A stretch of 64,000 nt of DNA from Burkholderiaceae bacterium. GTDB taxonomy: Bacteria; Pseudomonadota; Gammaproteobacteria; Burkholderiales; Burkholderiaceae_B. The stretch lies in NCBI GenBank assembly GCA_030728985.1, contig JANQYI010000011.1, positions 46,651 to 110,650 on the forward strand, given 5' to 3'. A model generated the notes under the pieces. The model saw nothing but the letters and a program-made list of their open reading frames with translations. It made no database searches and was not told the origin of the DNA. Each line of letters starts with the position of its first letter. The stretch's first letter is position 1. Of this stretch, positions 1 to 7,351 are shown piece by piece. Both the position numbers and the translations under genes were made by a program.

Positions 1-339
1 CTCGAACGACAAGCCCATCCGCGCAGCCGCACCAGGCGCCAGGTTTTGTACGAGTACATCGGTCTCGGCCAATAGTTCATTCAAAATCGGACCCGCGTCC
101 TCATGCTTGAGATCTAGCGTCAGACTTTCTTTGGAACGATTCGTCCACACAAAGTGCGAAGCCATCCCCCGCGTACGTTCATCGTACTTGCGGGCAAAAT
201 CGCCGACACCTGGACGCTCAACTTTGATGACGCGCGCGCCGTTGTCAGCAAGTTGTCGCGTACAAAAAGGCGCCGCAATCGCATGTTCCAGGCTAACAAC
301 CGTAATCCCATCGAGTGGGCGTGGACCAACTTTTTTCAT
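1..339 (-). CDS. CaiB/BaiF family CoA-transferase, N-terminal part (cut by window edge)
   Basis: Class III CoA-transferases move CoA between carboxylic acids in the cytoplasm. Only the first 113 residues are in the window. They begin MKKVGPRPLDGITVV and continue with the family's N-terminal Rossmann-like signature: an ADNGARVIKVERP stretch, followed further on by a DLKHEDAG segment and LVQNLAPGAA. The catalytic Asp region lies outside the window, so activity cannot be judged. The ATG at 339 overlaps the stop of the upstream hydratase-like gene by 4 bases (ATGA), so it is the distal gene of the minus-strand acyl-CoA operon. A second family member lies at 7348-8595. Family assignment is firm; substrate is unknown. 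Confidence 0.88.
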   Translation of the reverse strand, partial: MKKVGPRPLDGITVVSLEHAIAAPFCTRQLADNGARVIKVERPGVGDFARKYDERTRGMASHFVWTNRSKESLTLDLKHEDAGPILNELLAETDVLVQNLAPGAAARMGLSFE

Positions 340-1166
340 ACTTCAAACCTCAGTTCTGCTTGGTGGGCAAGTGTGCCGTCTTGTTCGGCCCACAGTTTGG
401 CCTCGCCAGGCGAAGCGATCATCCCGGCGACCGAGAAAGGTGTTGGTGCGATCAAGGGACGCAAACCACGATAGGCGAGATGCCGCAACTGAGCGGCAGG
501 GTTGGCGTTGACAAAAGCGCGACACATCAGCGTCGCGATCAAAGGACCGTGAATCACTAAACCCGGGTAACCCTCGGTCTGCGTGACATAAGGATGATCG
601 TAGTGAATGCGGTGGCTGTTGAACGTCACGGCCGAGTATCTGAACAACAATACAGGACTGGGATCGACGGGCTCTTTCCATTGCGCCTCGGGTGCCGGCT
701 CAGTGCCTTGAAGCTTTGGAGGGCTGGGCTCGCGATACACGATGTCCTGCTCTTCGCTGATGACAAGTTTGCCTTCTTGCACGATGTCGTGCTTGACAGT
801 CACAAACAACAGAGAACCCGTGCGTCCCTGTTTTTCTTTGATCGCCAAGACCGTAGAGGTTTTTTGCGCCTCGATGCCGACGAGTAAGCCCTCGTTAAAG
901 GTAACACGCCCACCCGCCCACATCCGATTACGATTGTCTGCAGGCGGCAGAAAACTGCCGCGAGCAGGATGGCCGTCGAGACCTGTTTGCGCGATGGGCA
1001 CCGTCTCAAGGAAAAAAGCCCAATGCCAGAGATGCGGAATTGTTTGTCCTATTTGTGGGGTAGATTCACCCAGCGTGGAGGCAATACAAGCCGTATGACC
1101 CGGATCCATGCGATCCACCACCGTTTGGGACTTGCCTAACCAGGCATTTAAATCTGTCGTCGACAT
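336..1166 (-). CDS. double-hotdog MaoC/FAS1-type dehydratase, mesaconyl-C4-CoA hydratase-like
   Basis: The 276-residue protein resembles the HTD2/mesaconyl-C4-CoA (3-methylfumaryl-CoA) hydratase family, whose members hydrate unsaturated acyl-CoAs. The N-terminal half (about 1-145) looks like a FAS1-type dehydratase hotdog, with PHLWHWAFFLE near 45-54 and RMWAGGRVTF at 81-90. The C-terminal half carries the MaoC-like segment HRIHYDHPYV then GYPGLVIHGPL at 185-209. An 83-residue-scale loop rich in Pro and Glu joins them. The start at 1166 has GGAAGCC upstream. It sits 16 bp after the small acyl-CoA dehydrogenase gene and overlaps the CaiB gene by 4 bases. It could hydrate the enoyl-CoA made by the neighbouring dehydrogenases (inference). 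The exact substrate is not deducible. Confidence 0.8.
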   Translation of the reverse strand: MSTTDLNAWLGKSQTVVDRMDPGHTACIASTLGESTPQIGQTIPHLWHWAFFLETVPIAQTGLDGHPARGSFLPPADNRNRMWAGGRVTFNEGLLVGIEAQKTSTVLAIKEKQGRTGSLLFVTVKHDIVQEGKLVISEEQDIVYREPSPPKLQGTEPAPEAQWKEPVDPSPVLLFRYSAVTFNSHRIHYDHPYVTQTEGYPGLVIHGPLIATLMCRAFVNANPAAQLRHLAYRGLRPLIAPTPFSVAGMIASPGEAKLWAEQDGTLAHQAELRFEV

Positions 1167-1182
1167 CTACAGGCTTCCTTAT

Positions 1183-2298
1183 TTATGCTTCGAGGTCTTG
1201 CATCCGCTGCAAGTGATAGTTGGTATCGCCCAGCAATACATCGAGGTAGGTCAAGCGTTTGAAATAATCACCAACCTCGAGCTCGTCCGTGACACCCATA
1301 CCGCCGTGTGATTGCACCGAGGCCTCACCCACGAAACGAGTAGCCGCTGCGACTTCAACTTTGGCCATCGAGACCACGCGACTGCGTTTGTTTGCATCAG
1401 CCTCGCTCAAGGCGATGGTGGCCACATAGGTCATCGACAAACCCATTTCCGACTGAATCAACATTTCACCCAAGCGATGCTGCAGCACTTGAAAATTAGC
1501 TAAGGGTTGTCCAAACTGTTTGCGTGTTTTGAGATATTGAATCGTGCTGTCGGTGAGATACGCCATGGCGCCACAGGCCTGCGCACACAGCGCCACGATG
1601 CCAAAATCCAGCGCTTTACGCAGCGCGTCTTGGGCAAGCGCGCCTTTGATAAGCAGATTTTCGATAGGAACGATCACGCGCTCAAACGTCACCGTGGCGG
1701 CACGCGAACCATCAAACGTCGGAAAGTCAGTGACGGTCACCCCTACGCTGTTTGTCGGCACCAGCAGAACTGCTGTTTCTCCGTCCAACACAACGGAAAC
1801 GAGCAAAGCATCGGAACCTGCCGCATGCCAGACCAGAATTTTTTTACCATCGAGCTGAAAGCCGCCTTGCGTGCTTGAAGCACGCGTCGAGAGCGGTTGT
1901 TGCGCATCCCGCTCACCCTCTTCTTGCCAAGCCAGCGCAAGAATCGCTTCGCCCTCGGCGTGCGCGGTTAACCATTTTTGCTTGAGTGCGGGGTTGTCGC
2001 TTTGGCCTAACAAGGTGACACCCATGACCGCACTAGAGATCACAGGCTCGCTGACCAGACCACGACCGAGTTCTTGATGAACAGCCAGCATGGTCGCCGG
2101 TGTCTCGCCAAAACCACCGAACTCTTCTGCGACGAGCAAACCGCCCATGCCAAGTTCGGCCAGACTATTCCAAGCTGCCACATCAAGTTTGCCAGTTTTT
2201 TGTCGCGCTCGGCGCAATGGGCGTGTCCAGTTGTCCGCGACCAATCGACGCAGGCTGTCTGTCAACATCCGTTGCTCTTCTGAATATGAAAAATCCAT
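1183..2298 (-). CDS. acyl-CoA dehydrogenase, small-subunit type
   Basis: A 371-residue FAD-dependent acyl-CoA dehydrogenase family protein. It starts MDFSYSEEQRMLTDSLRRLV and has the C-terminal-domain signature TRKQFGQPLANFQVLQHRL and later QSHGGMGVTDELEVGDYFKR. The usual C-terminal YEGT-type segment that carries the catalytic Glu in MCAD-like enzymes is not seen. This is the pattern known for the small partner of heteromeric enzymes such as PimD and FadE27. The ATG at 2298 is preceded by AGGAAA. It lies only 8 bp after the larger dehydrogenase gene, so the two are probably co-translated and may form a mixed alpha/beta complex (inference). Family certain, heteromer likely. Confidence 0.9.
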   Translation of the reverse strand: MDFSYSEEQRMLTDSLRRLVADNWTRPLRRARQKTGKLDVAAWNSLAELGMGGLLVAEEFGGFGETPATMLAVHQELGRGLVSEPVISSAVMGVTLLGQSDNPALKQKWLTAHAEGEAILALAWQEEGERDAQQPLSTRASSTQGGFQLDGKKILVWHAAGSDALLVSVVLDGETAVLLVPTNSVGVTVTDFPTFDGSRAATVTFERVIVPIENLLIKGALAQDALRKALDFGIVALCAQACGAMAYLTDSTIQYLKTRKQFGQPLANFQVLQHRLGEMLIQSEMGLSMTYVATIALSEADANKRSRVVSMAKVEVAAATRFVGEASVQSHGGMGVTDELEVGDYFKRLTYLDVLLGDTNYHLQRMQDLEA

Positions 2299-2306
2299 GA
2301 TGTTTC

Positions 2307-3497
2307 CTAGACCCCAATAATTTGCTTAGCGATGATGCCTTTTTGAACCTCATTGGTTCCGCCGTAAATAGCGGTCTTGCGCATATCGAAATACGCGGCG
2401 GCAGCGGCGGCCGAGTATTCGGGACCGGGACCATGAAACGCAGACTCGGCCTGCATCCATTCGGGATCGTAAGGCCAGGCGTCCGCACCCGCGACTTGCA
2501 TCTGCAACTTGGCCAACTCCATCTGCAGCTCAGAGCCGCGGATTTTAAGAATTGAGGCTTTGGGTCCCGGGTCGCTCGACTCATCCGCCGCCACGCGCAG
2601 CACCATCATCTCAAGCGCCAACACTTGCGCCTCGACACGATTGATACTGTCACGCACACGGGGGTGCAGGCTCAAAGACTCGCCGCTTGCCATCGTACGC
2701 TCGGCGAGTGATTTCAAAATCGCCAATTCGCGATGGCAGTGACCGATACCGGCAATACCACTACGTTCATGGCCGAGCAAATATTTCGCGTAAGTCCAAC
2801 CATTGTTCTCTTCGCCGATAAGGTTTTCCAAGGGGGCTTCGACATTTTCAAGCCAGACTTCGTTGACCTCGGCGCCGCCGTCGAGTGTCCTGATCGGCCT
2901 GACTTCCACTCCGGACTGACGCATGTCGATCAAAATCATCGAGATACCGCGCTGCGCCTTAGCCGCGGGATCCGTCCGCGCGAGGCAGAACATCCAGTCG
3001 GCGTAATGTGCCAACGTCGTCCAGGTTTTTTGGCCGTTGATGATGTAGCGATCGCCGACGCGTTCGGCGCGCGTTTTAAGCGAAGCCAAGTCCGAGCCTG
3101 AGCCGGGCTCAGAATAGCCCTGACACCACCAGTCATCGACATTAATAATGCGGGACAAGAAACGGTCTTTTTGAGCCTGGCTGCCATACTTCATTAACAC
3201 TGGACCAATCATGCCCAAACCGAAAGGCAACAAACGCGGTGCGCCGGCTTTGAAACACTCGATCTCAAAAATCATACGCTGAACGGCGTTCCATCCTGTG
3301 CCACCATACTCCTTGGGCCAACTCGGTGCGCCCCAACCTTTTTCGGCAAGGATACGATGCCAACGCAAATAGTCATCGCGCTTGAGGCGGTGGTGCGCGA
3401 AAGTTTTGGCGCGTAGATCAGCAGGTAATTTATCGTGCACGAACGCGCGCACTTCTTCACGAAAGGCGCGTTCATCTTGTGACCAAGTTAAGTCCAT
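2307..3497 (-). CDS. acyl-CoA dehydrogenase, large-subunit (PimC-like) type
   Basis: A 396-residue acyl-CoA dehydrogenase that introduces a 2,3-double bond into an acyl-CoA. I chose the ATG at 3497 (MDLTWSQDERAFREEV) rather than an in-frame start 18 bases upstream, because AGGAGA precedes it at good spacing. Visible features are the FAD-binding YSEPGSGSDLASLKTRAER segment near 128-146, GQKTWTT near 155-161, and LGHERSG with Glu244. That Glu sits where heteromeric steroid-type dehydrogenases such as FadE26 carry their catalytic base. It is the first gene of the minus-strand operon and is followed by the small-subunit-like gene. Substrate unknown; PimCD-like alicyclic or dicarboxylic acyl-CoA is one possibility. 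Confidence 0.92.
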   Translation of the reverse strand: MDLTWSQDERAFREEVRAFVHDKLPADLRAKTFAHHRLKRDDYLRWHRILAEKGWGAPSWPKEYGGTGWNAVQRMIFEIECFKAGAPRLLPFGLGMIGPVLMKYGSQAQKDRFLSRIINVDDWWCQGYSEPGSGSDLASLKTRAERVGDRYIINGQKTWTTLAHYADWMFCLARTDPAAKAQRGISMILIDMRQSGVEVRPIRTLDGGAEVNEVWLENVEAPLENLIGEENNGWTYAKYLLGHERSGIAGIGHCHRELAILKSLAERTMASGESLSLHPRVRDSINRVEAQVLALEMMVLRVAADESSDPGPKASILKIRGSELQMELAKLQMQVAGADAWPYDPEWMQAESAFHGPGPEYSAAAAAAYFDMRKTAIYGGTNEVQKGIIAKQIIGV

Positions 3498-3722
3498 TGA
3501 TATTCTCCTATGCACATTATCTTAACCCTCACAAGATCTAAAACCGTCTTTCATTTTGGAAGACCGCATTTCGCAAGTGAAAATCCCCGCCGCCTTTCGC
3601 AATTTAAAAATGCCCCTACAATCACAAAAAAAGTATGACAGAGACAGCATCTATATTGATGAAAACCCTAATACAAGGCGCGGCAGCGTCTTTTATGACC
3701 GAATGTCGGTTCTGGAGTCAGC
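3498..3722. promoter_or_regulatory. divergent intergenic region between two catabolic operons
   Basis: This 225-bp stretch is more AT-rich than its flanks and separates the minus-strand dehydrogenase operon from the plus-strand CoA-transferase operon. It must therefore hold promoters for both. I see a GGAG ribosome site at 3713-3716 for the plus gene and AGGAGA for the minus gene. A short inverted repeat, ACCGA-ATG-TCGGT, lies at 3698-3710, and TTTCGCAA occurs twice around 3570-3605. No convincing -35/-10 pair can be named by eye. A TetR- or FadR-type operator is possible but unproven. Confidence 0.45.
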
Positions 3723-4394
3723 ATGCTCGACAAAGTCAAAGCCTCCTTACAAGAAGCCGTAGAGCCGATCGGAGACGGTGCAGCCATCATGATCAGCGGC
3801 TTTGGTGATGCGGGTATTCCTTTCGAACTCATGCAAGCGGTGCTCGACAAGGGCTTACGGGAACTCACTATTATTAGCAACAACGCAGGCACGCACGAAA
3901 TCGGGATCGCTGGATTGATTAAAGCGGGACGCGTACGCAAAATCGTCTGTTCGCACCCCCGCCCTGCCAATTCAGATGTGTTTGCCAATGCCTACAGAGC
4001 AGGCCAAGTTGAACTAGAGTGCATGCCCCAAGGCACGCTGGCAGAGAGAATCCGTGCCGCTGGAGCGGGGCTCGGTCCTTTTTTTACCCCGACTGGATAT
4101 GGCACACTCATTGCCGAGGGCAAAGAGCAGCGCGTGATTAACGGCAAGGGCTACATTCTCGAGCAACCTCTGCATGCAGATTTTGCTTTGGTGCGCGCCA
4201 ACCTCGGCGATCGTTGGGGCAATCTGACCTATCGCTGGGCCGCGCGCAACTTCGGCCCCGTCATGTGTATGGCCGCCAAACACACCATCGCACAAGTCAA
4301 CCGCGTTGTGGCCCTCGGAGAATTGGCTCCCGAAACCGTCATGACACCTGGGATATTCGTTCAATCAGTCGTTGCAATCGGAGGCGAACGATGA
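3723..4394 (+). CDS. 3-oxoacid/3-oxoadipate-type CoA-transferase subunit A
   Basis: The 223-residue alpha subunit of a class I CoA-transferase, which transfers CoA between succinyl-CoA or acetyl-CoA and another acid. Family features are IMISGFGDAGIPFELMQAV near 20-38, TIISNNAGTHEIGIAGLIK near 54-72, FFTPTGYGTLIAEG near 120-133, and ANLGDRWGNLTYR near 160-172. The ATG at 3723 has GGAG seven bases upstream. Its stop overlaps the start of the subunit B gene in ATGA, as is usual for these pairs. Whether it is closest to PcaI, ScoA or AtoD cannot be fixed by eye. The setting argues for activation or release of an intermediate of the local acid-degradation pathway. Confidence 0.9.
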   Translation: MLDKVKASLQEAVEPIGDGAAIMISGFGDAGIPFELMQAVLDKGLRELTIISNNAGTHEIGIAGLIKAGRVRKIVCSHPRPANSDVFANAYRAGQVELECMPQGTLAERIRAAGAGLGPFFTPTGYGTLIAEGKEQRVINGKGYILEQPLHADFALVRANLGDRWGNLTYRWAARNFGPVMCMAAKHTIAQVNRVVALGELAPETVMTPGIFVQSVVAIGGER

Positions 4395-5104
4395 GCACAA
4401 CCGCAGCCAGTACCTTCCAGCCGCTTTCGCGCGCACAGATTTCCTATCTTGTGGCCCACGATTTTCCCGATGGCTCGATTGTCAATCTCGGCATTGGGAT
4501 GCCCACACAGGTCGCCGATTATTTACCTCAAGACCGCGAGATTTTGCTGCATAGCGAAAACGGTATTTTGGGCATGGGTCGCGCGGCCGTCGGCGACGAG
4601 ATCGATCTTGATCTCATTAACGCGAGCCGCACCCCCGTTACGCTTCTTGCTGGCGGTTCCATCACCGAGCACACGATTTCCTTTGCCATGATGCGTGGCG
4701 GCCACCTTGACTACTCCGTACTAGGCGGCTTTCAAGTAGCCGCCAATGGCGACCTGGCAAACTGGATCACGAGCGGTCCTGATGCGATCGCAGCGATCGG
4801 CGGCGCGATGGATTTGGCGATTGGCGCGCGCAACGTCATCGTCATGATGGAGCATGTCGCCAAAGATCAAACACCTAAGCTCATGATGCAGTGCACCTAT
4901 CCACTCACGGGAGCAGGCGTCGTCAATCAAGTCTACACAGACTTGGCGATCATTGATGTCACGCCGAATGGTTTTGAAGTGCGTGCGATCGTCGACGGGT
5001 TGTCATTCGACGCGTTGCAGCAAAAAACAGGCGCTCCGTTGACCCCTGCGCCTAGCCTCAAAACCATTTATCGCAATCATCAAGGCAGCCCCACCTACGG
5101 GTAG
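4391..5104 (+). CDS. 3-oxoacid/3-oxoadipate-type CoA-transferase subunit B
   Basis: The 237-residue beta subunit. The ATG at 4391 (MSTTAASTFQPLSRAQI) gives the normal family length. A longer in-frame extension to 4214 runs through the subunit A gene and was rejected. The family signature HSENGILGMGR near 53-63 contains the Glu that forms the acyl-glutamyl and CoA-thioester intermediate. Other features are GLGGFQVAANGDLANW-like residues near 115-130 and the C-terminal LTGAGVVNQVYTDLAIIDVT. With the subunit A gene it should form the active hetero-oligomer. A decayed transporter-receptor gene follows six bases after its stop. Confidence 0.9.
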   Translation: MSTTAASTFQPLSRAQISYLVAHDFPDGSIVNLGIGMPTQVADYLPQDREILLHSENGILGMGRAAVGDEIDLDLINASRTPVTLLAGGSITEHTISFAMMRGGHLDYSVLGGFQVAANGDLANWITSGPDAIAAIGGAMDLAIGARNVIVMMEHVAKDQTPKLMMQCTYPLTGAGVVNQVYTDLAIIDVTPNGFEVRAIVDGLSFDALQQKTGAPLTPAPSLKTIYRNHQGSPTYG

Positions 5105-5110
5105 ATATGG

Positions 5111-5524
5111 ATGGAAGTTAAGTTTTTTTGCAGCACAATAAAAGAGTATTTACACTTCAACCAAACCTACTTTGCCTTCGAGAAAGCTACTTTAGAGACA
5201 AAATATGCCTTCAGTCCTGATCAAAAAAACTATTTCCCTTACAAAGGCAATGCACCTGCGATGGTGGATGTGATGGGTGGCAAGGTGACCTTTATGTTTG
5301 ACATTACCAGCACGGGCAGAGCCTTTATTGAGAGTGGCAAGGCCCGTGGCTTGGCTGTGAAGTCGAAACAACGCAATCCAAGCTTGCCCAACATCCCTAC
5401 AATGATTGAAGCAGGCGGCTATTCGCTCGATAAGGGTGATGCCAAAGCATTGAGTGCCACGATCGACAGAGATTACAAAATGTGGGAAGGCGTGATGACA
5501 AAGGGCAATATCTACCCGAATTAA
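5111..5524 (+). pseudogene. remnant of a Bug/TctC-type tripartite tricarboxylate transporter receptor
   Basis: An open frame of 137 codons encodes two separated pieces of a Bug-type periplasmic solute receptor. The first is YFPYKGNAPAMVDVMGGKV then FMFDITSTGRAFIESGKARG and LAVKSKQRNPSLPNIPTMIE. The last, ATIDRDYKMWEGVMTKGNI, matches the usual receptor C-terminus. Intact receptors are about 320 residues with a signal peptide. Here the N-terminal lobe and the signal peptide are absent, and about 50 residues are missing between the PTMIEAG motif and the C-terminal helix. The first 40 codons do not resemble the family. I read it as a decayed gene, not a functional protein. The rest of 5105-5579 holds only a ribosome site (GGAG, 5570-5573) for the next gene. 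Confidence 0.75.
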
Positions 5525-5579
5525 TCATTGATTCCGATGATAGCGATTTAGAACTTTAATTGAATGAATGGAGCTTTAG

Positions 5580-6494
5580 ATGAGTGGAATGTTAGAAGGT
5601 AAAGTTGTTGTCGTGACTGGCGCCGGCGGTGGCATCGGGCGTGGTATTGCTCTGGCGATGGCCGCAGCAGGCGCCAAGGTTGTTGTCAACGACATCGGCG
5701 CGAGCTTGTCAGGCGAAGGATCGGGAGCCGGACCTGCTCAACAAGTGGCCGACGAAATTATCAAAGCAGGTGGTCAAGCCGTTCCAAATACGGACAGCGT
5801 GGCAACCCGCGTTAGCGCCCACAACATTATCGAAACAGCTGTTCAGACCTTTGGACGCATCGACATCGTTGTGAATAACGCTGGAAACTTGCGCGACCGC
5901 GTATTTCACAAAATGAGTGAAGAAGAGTGGACACAGGTCATAGACGTTCACCTCAATGGCACCTTCTTTGTCAGTCGCGCGGCTGCCAACTACTATCGCG
6001 AACAAGAGTCAGGTGCGTTCGTGCATATGACATCGACCTCGGGTTTGATTGGTAACCTTGGTCAAGCCAACTATTCGGCGGCCAAGCTCGGCATTGCCGC
6101 GCTATCTAAGTCCATCGCGTTGGACATGCAGCGCTACAACGTCCGCTCCAACTGCATCGCCCCTTTTGCTTGGAGCCGAATGACAAGTTCGATCCCCGCC
6201 AACACCGACGAGGAAAAGGCGCGAGTCACCAAACTTCAAAAAATGGAAGCTAACAAAATTGCCCCGATGGCTGTTTACCTGGGCAGCGACCAAGCGAAAG
6301 AAGTGACTGGTCAGATTTTTGGTGTGCGTGCCAACGAAATCATGCTGTTTAGTCAGCCACGCCCCATACGCTCCGTGCACATGAGCACTGGCTGGACGCC
6401 GGAGGCCATCGCCGAAATCGCAGCACCCGCAATGCGCCACCACTTCATGGCGCTCGAACGCTCGCCCGACGCCATTGACTGGGATCCGATCTAA
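5580..6494 (+). CDS. SDR-family (3R)-hydroxyacyl-CoA dehydrogenase, MFE-2 dehydrogenase-domain type
   Basis: A 304-residue short-chain dehydrogenase. It shows TGAGGGIG at 13-20 for NAD(P) binding, NNAG at 99-102, a Ser in the MTSTSG segment near 152, and YSAAK at 165-169, so the Ser-Tyr-Lys triad is complete. The length of about 300 and the extra C-terminal segment (about 250-304, with a VRANEIMLFSQPRPI stretch) match the dehydrogenase domain of peroxisomal MFE-2/HSD17B4 better than FabG (about 245). It starts at an ATG with GGAG upstream and ends two bases before a hydratase 2 gene. Together the pair corresponds to a split MFE-2. Likely role: oxidation of a 3R-hydroxyacyl-CoA. Confidence 0.87.
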   Translation: MSGMLEGKVVVVTGAGGGIGRGIALAMAAAGAKVVVNDIGASLSGEGSGAGPAQQVADEIIKAGGQAVPNTDSVATRVSAHNIIETAVQTFGRIDIVVNNAGNLRDRVFHKMSEEEWTQVIDVHLNGTFFVSRAAANYYREQESGAFVHMTSTSGLIGNLGQANYSAAKLGIAALSKSIALDMQRYNVRSNCIAPFAWSRMTSSIPANTDEEKARVTKLQKMEANKIAPMAVYLGSDQAKEVTGQIFGVRANEIMLFSQPRPIRSVHMSTGWTPEAIAEIAAPAMRHHFMALERSPDAIDWDPI

Positions 6495-6496
6495 TC

Positions 6497-7351
6497 ATGG
6501 ATTATCAGCTGATCAAAAACTGGGTGTTTCCAGAGGTCGATCGTACCTATACAGAGAACGACAGTATTTTGTATGCCCTCGGTATCGGTTTCGGTCAGGA
6601 ACCAACCAACCCGAACCATTTGAAATATGTCTACGAGCAAGACCTTCAAGCCTTTCCGACCATGGCTGTGGTGCTCGGTTATCCCGGCTTTTGGATGAAA
6701 GACCCAAAAGCCGGCATCAACTGGGTCAAACTCGTACACGGCGAGCAGCGTCTAACGATTCATAAACCCTTGCCGCCGGCGGGTCGCGTCATTGGTCGCT
6801 CGCGCATCACACACGTCATCGACAAGGGCGCCGACAAAGGGGCTTTGGTGCTGTCCGAGCGCACGCTGCATGACTCGACTGGTACGCTTCTTGTCACCAT
6901 CGGCTCAACGACCTTTTGTCGCGGCGACGGCGGACTGAGCCATTCAGACGCAAGCCCCGCGCCACTTGAAGCGACGCCAGAGCGTGCGCCGGATATGACC
7001 TGCGCTTTGCCAACACTGCCTCAAGCGGCGTTGATTTATCGTTTGTGCGCAGACAATAATCCCTTGCATGCCGATCCAGGCGTGGCAGAACGCGCCGGCT
7101 ACCCACGTCCGATTCTCCACGGCCTGTGCACGTATGGAGTTGCCGCCCGAGCCATTGTCCAAGCCGCCTGCGAGAACGATGCATCCAGACTGACCGCCCT
7201 TCACACGCGCTTTTCCTCGCCGGTTTTTCCAGGCGAAACACTCGTGTGTGAAATGTGGCACGATGGCAAGGACGCGGTACGCTTCAGAGCCAAGGTTGCC
7301 GAGCGCGACATCGTTGTTTTAAGCCATGGCTACGCAGGAATCAAAGCATGA
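6497..7351 (+). CDS. MaoC-family (R)-specific enoyl-CoA hydratase 2
   Basis: A 284-residue double-hotdog protein. The C-terminal half has the hydratase 2 motif YRLCADNNPLHADP at 181-194, including the catalytic Asp186 and His191 positions. GYPRPILHGLCTYG follows at 201-214. The N-terminal half (about 1-140) is the non-catalytic hotdog that binds the acyl chain in eukaryotic-type hydratase 2. The length fits that family. It begins two bases after the MFE-2-like dehydrogenase stop and overlaps the CaiB gene start by 4 bases, so translation is coupled on both sides. It should hydrate a trans-2-enoyl-CoA to the 3R-hydroxy form for the preceding enzyme (family knowledge). Confidence 0.9.
   Translation: MDYQLIKNWVFPEVDRTYTENDSILYALGIGFGQEPTNPNHLKYVYEQDLQAFPTMAVVLGYPGFWMKDPKAGINWVKLVHGEQRLTIHKPLPPAGRVIGRSRITHVIDKGADKGALVLSERTLHDSTGTLLVTIGSTTFCRGDGGLSHSDASPAPLEATPERAPDMTCALPTLPQAALIYRLCADNNPLHADPGVAERAGYPRPILHGLCTYGVAARAIVQAACENDASRLTALHTRFSSPVFPGETLVCEMWHDGKDAVRFRAKVAERDIVVLSHGYAGIKA

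Noticed and set aside
3556..3762. Small plus-strand frame in the divergent intergenic region
   Set aside because: 68 codons, no ribosome site, no family resemblance, and it overlaps the real CoA-transferase start in another frame.
4214..4390. N-terminal extension of the CoA-transferase subunit B gene
   Set aside because: It reads through conserved subunit A sequence in another frame. The ATG at 4391 with an ATGA overlap gives the normal family length.
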